From Sporichthyaceae bacterium (GTDB lineage: Bacteria > Actinomycetota > Actinomycetes > Sporichthyales > Sporichthyaceae): a stretch of DNA of 64,000 nucleotides. A program made the position numbers and the translations under genes. The notes beneath the pieces were generated by a model. That model was not told the DNA's origin and did no database searches. It worked only from the letters and a program-made list of their open reading frames with translations. The DNA lies in contig DATASX010000033.1 in assembly GCA_036269075.1 (NCBI GenBank), forward strand, positions 1-64,000, given 5' to 3'. Position 1 is the first letter of the stretch, and every line of letters begins with the position of its first letter. Below, one piece after another: positions 59,264 through 64,000 of this stretch.

Positions 59264-60139
59264 TCAAGCCGCGTAGGACCAGCACGACCACTCGTACTCG
59301 TCGACCCAGTTGCCGTGCACCACATACCGGTGCCCGTGGTGGTAGATGAAGTCGTCGTCGTCGTAGTCCCGGTGCATTCTCCGGTGCCGCCCGCCCTGCT
59401 CGCGCCGGTGCCGACCACGCGGCCGGTCGGCCACGTGGTCGCTCCCGTGCTCGGTGGTCGACTCGCCGGCTGCCGGCTTCTCGGTCTGCGCCGGCGCAGG
59501 CGCCGGCGCGGCGGGTTGCTCCGCGGCCGACTGCGTGCTCCCGGCGGCCGGGACTGCGCCGGCCGGAGGCCTCGGCCCGATGAACGGCCCGGCGACCGGG
59601 CTCCGGTTCGGGACGGGGCTGGGGATCGGGCCCCGGGGGGCCGACGGCACCGGTCCGGCGGTCAGCCCGCCCCGCCCGTCGTAGCCGTGCATCTGGGTCG
59701 CGGTGCCCGCGGTGTCGTCCTCCATCTGCAGGCTGGAGCCGTGCCCGAGCACCACGCCGCCCGGGGCGAACGCCAGGGTGTGGCCATGCAGGTCGAGCAC
59801 GATCGCCTCTCCGGAGGGCACCTCCAGCGGGGCCGCGCCGGCCGGGGCACTGATGTTGGCCCCCAACGCCACCGTGCGGGACGGAGTGCCGTCGGAGAGG
59901 GCGCCGGCCAGTTGCGACCAGGTGTCCGCGGTCCCCACCTGGGCATCGGCGGGAGCGGAGCCGAGGTCCAACTGGAGCATGATGCCGGTCAGCCCGAACG
60001 CCAGGCCGGTTCCGACGCCCACGTATCTGCCGCGGACCGGACGCTGGGCACTGTGCCGGGACCGCCGGGCGGCCGGGCGCTTGGGCGTGACGACCGGTCG
60101 GGTGCGTTTGTGGCCGGCTCCTGCGCGGTGCTCGCTCAT
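59264..60139 (-). CDS. Secreted hypothetical protein with acidic/His-rich tail
   Basis: 291 aa. The N-terminus is Arg/Lys-rich (about 35 residues), then a hydrophobic segment (VGVGTGLAFGLTGIMLQLDL) as anchor or signal. A beta-rich region (LEVPSGEAIVLDLHGHTLAF) suggests a small right-handed beta-helix. A Pro-rich linker leads to RRMHRDYDDDDFIYHHGHRY and ends YEWSCWSYAA. Unknown family; the Asp/His tail could bind metal. Confidence 0.6.
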   Translation of the reverse strand: MSEHRAGAGHKRTRPVVTPKRPAARRSRHSAQRPVRGRYVGVGTGLAFGLTGIMLQLDLGSAPADAQVGTADTWSQLAGALSDGTPSRTVALGANISAPAGAAPLEVPSGEAIVLDLHGHTLAFAPGGVVLGHGSSLQMEDDTAGTATQMHGYDGRGGLTAGPVPSAPRGPIPSPVPNRSPVAGPFIGPRPPAGAVPAAGSTQSAAEQPAAPAPAPAQTEKPAAGESTTEHGSDHVADRPRGRHRREQGGRHRRMHRDYDDDDFIYHHGHRYVVHGNWVDEYEWSCWSYAA

Positions 60140-60293
60140 GGGTAACCCCTAGTGCTTCAGGCAGGCCGGCAGGTCCGGGACGCCGCGGTGTCGACGCCCG
60201 TACCACGCAGGCCCTCTTGTGTGCGTGATCCTGCCCCGATCGAGCGTCGCCACCGGGCCGATCCGCTCCCGAATCACCCGGACGGCGTAACAA

Positions 60294-60308
60294 CTGACCG
60301 GGCGTCAG
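60294..60308. repeat. CTGACG-N3-CGTCAG dyad (one mismatch)
   Basis: CTGACC-GGG-CGTCAG, 40 nt beyond the stop of the M23-like gene at 60348. Confidence 0.7.
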
Positions 60309-60347
60309 GACGCGTGCTGACCAAAGTTGCGCGTGTGGGTGAACGGT

Positions 60348-61373
60348 TCAGTCCGGCCGGCCGCTGACCCAGTCGCTGTGCCGGGACCATCCGGCGCTGT
60401 TGTGGAACCACACCCGCAGGCGGTACTTGAAGCGGTCACGCAGGTCATGGAACGCGGTGCTGCGCGTCGCGGCGGGCAGGTCGTGCCACCGCTCCTCCCA
60501 GGGGTTCTCCCAATGCGAGGCACTCGGCTCGTAGCGGCCGAACTCGACGCGCAACTGGTCGGTCCCGGGCGGCGCGCTGTTCCACGACGCGGTCAGCGAG
60601 TTATCACCCGGCTTCTCCTGGACGGCGACCGGCGCGGCCGAGGCCGCGGCGTAGGACGGGGCGGAGCAGCCGGCCATCGCCGGCGGGATCAGGGCGTGCT
60701 TGGGCAGCAGGTCGATCCGGCGGATCCCGCCGGGCAGTTCCTCCGGCCACCGCTGTTCCCCGGCCATCGTGCAGGCCATCAGCTCGCCGTCGGCCGAGCC
60801 GACCCCCCGGGTGCTGAACTCCGCCGACGGGCCCTGCACCCCGCCCCGGCGGACCTGGAAGTCCAGGTAGTTCTCGTCGCAGAAGAGCTTGCTGGCGTCC
60901 CCGGTGTTGCCGACCGTGCCCAGCCGATCGCCGGCCGCCACGTGCTGACCGTCGTGGATCGCGATCACCGACAGGTGGCCGTAGCGCGAGATGATCCCGC
61001 CGCCGTGCTCGACCCAGACCCAGGTGCCGAAATCGCTGGTGCCACCCGAGCCGCAGACCCGGCCGTGGGCGCTGCCGACGTGCGCGACCCCGGCGCCCAT
61101 CGCGAACACCCCCGCCTGCGACGGCGGGTTGCCGTCGCGTTGGCCGGTCGGGATCACGTCCACCCCCCAGAACGGGTGGTGGGTCGGACAGCCCGGGTTG
61201 TGCTTCGTGCAGTCCACCCTGGACTCGACCTGCAGCGGCCACCAGACCGGATCCGAGAACCAGGGACCCGTCGCGGCCGCATTGGCCGCCGGTGCACCGT
61301 GGGCCGTGGGCGCCAGGCCCACACTGGCGGTAGTCGTGGCGAAGACCACCGCAGCACATATTCGCCGTCGCAC
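60348..61373 (-). CDS. Secreted M23-like protein with a degenerate zinc site and C-terminal FN3-like domain
   Basis: 341 aa from GTG 61373 (TTG 61379 also possible). Signal peptide to about residue 30 (HGAPAANA). The M23 fold has HHPFWGVDVIPTGQRDG (His, Asp) and VEHGGGIISRYGHLSVIAIH, but the final HxH strand reads ENYLDFQV instead of HLHFEV, so one zinc ligand is missing. From about residue 255, SLTASWNSAPPGTDQLRVEF and YRLRVWFHNSAGWSRHSDWV resemble a fibronectin type III domain. It may be a non-enzymatic binding protein. Confidence 0.78.
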   Translation of the reverse strand: MRRRICAAVVFATTTASVGLAPTAHGAPAANAAATGPWFSDPVWWPLQVESRVDCTKHNPGCPTHHPFWGVDVIPTGQRDGNPPSQAGVFAMGAGVAHVGSAHGRVCGSGGTSDFGTWVWVEHGGGIISRYGHLSVIAIHDGQHVAAGDRLGTVGNTGDASKLFCDENYLDFQVRRGGVQGPSAEFSTRGVGSADGELMACTMAGEQRWPEELPGGIRRIDLLPKHALIPPAMAGCSAPSYAAASAAPVAVQEKPGDNSLTASWNSAPPGTDQLRVEFGRYEPSASHWENPWEERWHDLPAATRSTAFHDLRDRFKYRLRVWFHNSAGWSRHSDWVSGRPD

Positions 61374-61487
61374 CCGCAAACCCCCCGCAAGGCTCAGCAC
61401 GGATGATGCCTGCGAAGGTGAGGACAAGTCGCGACGCCACGCCGGCGAGCGACCGAATTGACGCACGGCGGCGGTCGAAGGTGAATT

Positions 61488-61502
61488 CTGACGAAGCGTC
61501 AG
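61488..61502. repeat. CTGACG-N3-CGTCAG dyad (perfect)
   Basis: Perfect copy with spacer AAG, 115 nt upstream of the minus-strand M23-like gene; not at a gene end. Confidence 0.85.
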
Positions 61503-61813
61503 GAGTCGGTTCGGGGAATCCGAGGCAGCTCCCCGGGCGGAGCGAGCGGGCTTGCCTCGCCCCACCCGAGGACTGCGCTGGGCCCGACCGCCCGCGCGGA
61601 GTGAACCTATCAAGTCATCTGCGCAATTGCGCAACTGTCAGGGGCGCGGCGTTTCGGCGGGGTACCCGGTCGATCGCCGGCGAATCCGGGGCACCGGGAA
61701 CCGGCATGGGGCGTCGGCTGGGGGGTATACCGGGTTGTCGGTCCGATGGCGGGACGCCGGCGAACGCGGCAGTCGACCGCCGGGAGCCTGGCCCGGGACG
61801 AGGTGGTGCGCAC

Positions 61814-61967
61814 GTGAGCGAGCTTGCGAGTGAACCGATGTCACCGTGTCAGCCACCCAGCCGGGCAAAGATGGGCAGAATGGTGCGCCGGTGAGCGAGC
61901 TTGCGAGTGAACCGATGTCACAGTGTCAGCCACCCGGCAGGGCAAAGCTGGGCACGATGGTGCGCTG
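61814..61967 (+). repeat. 77-bp tandem direct repeat (two copies)
   Basis: Units 61814-61890 and 61891-61967 are about 91% identical, each starting GTGAGCGAGCTTGCGAGTGA. The next bases after the second unit are GTGAGC, the start of the STAS gene, so each unit carries a potential start codon. A dispersed relative lies at 3421-3455. Confidence 0.85.
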
Positions 61968-62402
61968 GTGAGCACGCCGGAGCGACGTCGCGGCAGGCGC
62001 GAGCACCTGGCGCTGGTTCAGGTCGAGGGCGCGACCCCGAGGATGTCAGCCATGGACGCTGATCATCGCCGGGAGGAAGTCAGCCCGGCCGACGGCGCCG
62101 AACTGCCGATGAGCGTCGGGCCCCGCGGCGAGCTGCGGCCGGCGGGCCCCATCGACATGGGCAACGCTCGGCTGCTCCACTCGGCCCTGGCCACGGCCCG
62201 GACCGACCCGGTCCTGCAGGTCGACCTGCGCCTGGTCACCTACCTGGACAGTGCTGCGGTCTCCGTGCTTTTCGCGCACGCCCACAAACCCATGCGGATC
62301 CTGGTCCGCCCCGGGTCGGCGGTCGCCAACGTGCTGTCGATCTGCGGATTGTCCCAGGTCGCCCGGGTGGACCTCGTCCCGGTCGTCGGCCCGGTCGAGT
62401 GA
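61968..62402 (+). CDS. STAS-domain anti-sigma factor antagonist-like protein
   Basis: 144 aa from GTG 61968 at the end of a repeat unit; ATG 62043 is an alternative and would remove a polar extension. STAS domain: LRPAGPIDMGNARLLHSALA, LQVDLRLVTYLDSAAVSVLF (Ser in DSAAV at the phosphosite) and ILVRPGSAVANVLSICGLSQ. Probable partner-switching component, like the 32214 protein. Confidence 0.8.
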   Translation: MSTPERRRGRREHLALVQVEGATPRMSAMDADHRREEVSPADGAELPMSVGPRGELRPAGPIDMGNARLLHSALATARTDPVLQVDLRLVTYLDSAAVSVLFAHAHKPMRILVRPGSAVANVLSICGLSQVARVDLVPVVGPVE

Positions 62403-62448
62403 TCCGGCGCCTCGTCGAACCAGACCCCCACGGACACCCGGAGCAGCG

Positions 62449-62709
62449 ATGAACGTCGACCCGCAGGTGATCGCGAACCCGGTGATCGACGACGCCTGGT
62501 ACCGGAAGGAACTCGACGGGATCCGCGGCAAGCTGCGCGCGGAGTTCGCGACTCTGAACGCAGCGACCATCGACGCCGCGCTGGAGCTGGCGACGACCCG
62601 GGTCGCGGCCCCGGCACGGATCCCGAACTACCTCCCGGTGCTCGTCGCTCGCGACGCGCGGGACTGGTTGACCGCTCAGCTCGACGAGGTCGCGCGCACC
62701 GGCGGCTGA
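62449..62709 (+). CDS. Three-helix bundle (DUF3562-like) protein
   Basis: 86 aa from ATG 62449 (CGGAG upstream). Sequence DAWYRKELDGIRGKLRAEFA, TIDAALELATTRV and NYLPVLVARDARDWLTAQLD is helical and resembles small three-helix dimerisation-domain proteins common in actinobacteria. Function unknown. It lies 46 nt after the STAS gene, probably the same transcript. Confidence 0.7.
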   Translation: MNVDPQVIANPVIDDAWYRKELDGIRGKLRAEFATLNAATIDAALELATTRVAAPARIPNYLPVLVARDARDWLTAQLDEVARTGG

Positions 62710-62712
62710 CCC

Positions 62713-62735
62713 GGCCGGCGCTGCAGTCGCCGGCC
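62713..62735 (+). terminator. Terminator hairpin 1
   Basis: GGCCGGCG/CGCCGGCC, 8-bp stem and 7-nt loop, directly after the preceding stop codon. Confidence 0.7.
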
Positions 62736-62753
62736 AGACCTGCCCCGCGGGCG

Positions 62754-62780
62754 GCCGTGCCCGTCGGACTCGGGCACGGC
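62754..62780 (+). terminator. Terminator hairpin 2
   Basis: GCCGTGCCCG/CGGGCACGGC, perfect 10-bp stem and 7-nt loop, 19 nt after hairpin 1. The rest of the 62710-63029 gap shows no gene. Confidence 0.75.
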
Positions 62781-63029
62781 ACTTGCCGACCACGGGGACT
62801 CTTCGCAGCCTGTGAACTCACCGAGCGGCGGCCCACCGGACTGCCGGAGCTGAATTACCCGCGCCCCGAGCGGCCAAACAACAGCTGCCGGACCGGTCGA
62901 GCGAGCCGTGGTGCGGTCCGAACGGCCGGTTCCGGACCGACCGGACGGAGGATCCGCCCGGCGGGGCGCGGCCCGACTATTCGGTTCAGGACACGCGAAT
63001 CGGATCGCGCGAAGTCGGGGGGACTTGTC

Positions 63030-63368
63030 ATGGCGATCATGGAGAGCACGGCCGTCGAGCACGGCACCGACGCGGACGCACCGGCCCCGCCGCGGCGGCG
63101 CGGCCGTTTCGCCCCGCCCTGGTCCACCTCGCGCGTCCCGTGGATCGTGACCGGTGCGCTCGGGGTGGCCGCGGTGGTGACCGCACTGCTGGTGTGGTCG
63201 CTGGACACGATCGCCGCCACCGACAACCAGCAGCGCGGCAGCATCACCCAGTACTGCTTGGACATGGGCGGCAGTTCGGCACAGTGCGGCGACCTGACCC
63301 TGCAGCAGTCGGGCAGCACGACCGCGGACTCGAGCACCGACTCCTCGACCGACTCGATCGCTTCCTGA
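63030..63368 (+). CDS. Small single-pass membrane protein
   Basis: 112 aa; ATG 63030 with GGGGGGAC upstream. Cytoplasmic Pro/Arg-rich N-terminus, one membrane segment (VPWIVTGALGVAAVVTALLV, about residues 36-57), and an outside part with two Cys (QYCLDMGGSSAQCGDLTLQQ) and a Ser/Thr/Asp-rich end. Unknown family. Confidence 0.65.
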   Translation: MAIMESTAVEHGTDADAPAPPRRRGRFAPPWSTSRVPWIVTGALGVAAVVTALLVWSLDTIAATDNQQRGSITQYCLDMGGSSAQCGDLTLQQSGSTTADSSTDSSTDSIAS

Positions 63369-63379
63369 GGCCGCGTCAG
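63365..63379. repeat. CTGACG-N3-CGTCAG dyad (one mismatch)
   Basis: CTGAGG-CCG-CGTCAG, identical to the copy at 27667. The TGA (63366-63368) and the convergent stop (63376-63378) are both inside. Confidence 0.75.
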
Positions 63380-63792
63380 CTCACCGGCAGCGCGGCCAGC
63401 AGGTCGCCGGCGGCCAGTTCGGGCATCGCGCGGGCGACATCGCAGCGGGCGATGATGCCGACCAGTCGTTCGCCGTCGACGACCGGCAGGCGGCTGACCT
63501 GATTGGTGGCCATGATGGCCGGGGCCCGGTCGACCGGCTCGTCCGGACCGATCGTGATCAACTGACCCTGCGCCAGGTCGCCGCTCCACGTCGCCTTCGG
63601 ATCTCTGCCGTGCGCGACGACCTTAACGGCGATGTCGCGGTCGGTGATGATTCCCAGCAGCCGATCGTCGGCGCCGCAGATCGGCAATGCGCCCACGCCG
63701 AGCACCGCCATGCGGCGGGCGGCCTCGGTGACCGTGTGATGCGGGCGGACGAACTCCGGAAGAGCCGTCATGATCTGCCGGGCAGTGGTCAT
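63376..63792 (-). CDS. CBS-domain pair protein
   Basis: 138 aa; two CBS motifs. ARQIMTALPEFVRPHHTVTE with GALPICGADDRLLGIITDRD (first), and ITIGPDEPVDRAPAIMATNQ with VSRLPVVDGERLVGIIARCD (second). Such stand-alone pairs bind adenosine nucleotides and act as energy sensors or stress proteins. Confidence 0.9.
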   Translation of the reverse strand: MTTARQIMTALPEFVRPHHTVTEAARRMAVLGVGALPICGADDRLLGIITDRDIAVKVVAHGRDPKATWSGDLAQGQLITIGPDEPVDRAPAIMATNQVSRLPVVDGERLVGIIARCDVARAMPELAAGDLLAALPVS

Positions 63793-63900
63793 CTCGTTCC
63801 TCCTTGCCGTGCGATCAGCAGGTCCCGCGAGACCTACCCGTCCCTCCGCGCCGGAACTGCGCCGCGCCCGGGCGGTTGCCGATCGGGGACGTGCGACCGG

Positions 63901-64000
63901 TCACCGTCCGGTTGGTGTGTCGCGGCGCGCGGGGTCGAAGGCTCCGGCCCGCGCCAGGTCCTCGACGGTGATCGCGTCGAGGATCACCTGCGGCGCCACG
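63901..64000 (-). CDS. C-terminal end of an unidentified CDS (5' end off window)
   Basis: The last 32 codons read VAPQVILDAITVEDLARAGA and end RRDTPTGR at a TGA. The rest lies to the right of the window. Too short to assign. Confidence 0.45.
   Translation of the reverse strand, partial: VAPQVILDAITVEDLARAGAFDPARRDTPTGR

Larger units (their letters stand above)
61374..61967. other. Gene-free stretch with a dyad and a 77-bp tandem repeat
   Basis: About 594 nt between divergent genes, with no convincing ORF. It holds a perfect CTGACG dyad (61488-61502) and the 77-bp direct repeats (61814-61967) that lead directly into the STAS gene. Confidence 0.6.

Noticed and set aside
1-64000. CRISPR array, insertion sequence, prophage or rRNA operon
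   Set aside because: No regularly spaced repeats, transposase, integrase or phage structural genes were found; the encapsulin is HK97-like in fold but is paired with its desulfurase cargo, not a phage head module.

Overview
This is a 64-kb window from a very GC-rich (about 70%) actinobacterial chromosome. The evidence is the clpP2-clpP1-tig order, F420- and mycothiol-type enzymes, a class F sortase, two Crp/Fnr regulators, many GTG/TTG starts, and a family 2A encapsulin paired with a cysteine desulfurase. The exact genus cannot be fixed from sequence alone; a spore-forming or filamentous lineage such as Sporichthya or its relatives would fit. No complete insertion sequence, prophage, CRISPR array or rRNA operon is visible.

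Layout. 1-5.7 kb is core: clpP2 (cut by the window edge), clpP1, tig, tRNA-Pro, an F420/FMN split-barrel protein, an MFS exporter, tRNA-Gly and a mycothiol-type enzyme. 5.7-7.7 kb is a decayed patch: VapC with a lost catalytic Glu and a truncated antitoxin, an alcohol dehydrogenase broken into two oppositely oriented pieces, and a frameshifted TetR gene. 7.7-23 kb is mostly secreted and regulatory genes: a GDSL hydrolase, phospholipase C, a DUF302 lipoprotein, SDRs, ketopantoate reductase, a sortase, Crp, an F420 LLM enzyme, an M23 peptidase, and two Gly/Tyr-rich secreted paralogues sharing a C-terminal tail. 23-36 kb holds a MauE-DsbA fusion, a GAF-SpoIIE phosphatase with an apparent frameshift, a class A PBP, a STAS protein, a lysyl oxidase-like protein and an APC permease. 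36-44 kb holds a Tat metallophosphatase, the encapsulin/cysteine desulfurase pair, a second Crp and a polysaccharide deacetylase. 44-54.5 kb holds CsbD, a beta-propeller/collagen-like fusion, the MoxR-DUF58-transglutaminase operon (catalytic Cys changed to Ser) and a coupled serine hydrolase-TetR-secreted protein operon. 54.8-64 kb holds STAS proteins, a cluster of four ABM-like domains in three genes, a NarL-type two-component system (kinase with a T7 frameshift), secreted proteins and a CBS protein.

Together the genes suggest envelope building and remodelling (PBP, sortase, deacetylase, M23 proteins, MoxR operon), oxidative folding of secreted proteins (MauE-DsbA), sulfur handling in a protein nanocompartment (encapsulin plus desulfurase), and partner-switching signalling (a SpoIIE phosphatase and three STAS proteins, with no anti-sigma kinase in view).

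The strongest unexplained signal is a dispersed 15-bp dyad, CTGACG-N3-CGTCAG. It has six perfect and eight one-mismatch copies, all intergenic, at gene ends or across convergent stop codons. Other unusual non-coding structures are two perfect 21-bp tandem duplications, a 26-bp perfect palindrome, a 77-bp tandem repeat with a dispersed relative, and two long hairpins flanking the last ABM-like gene.
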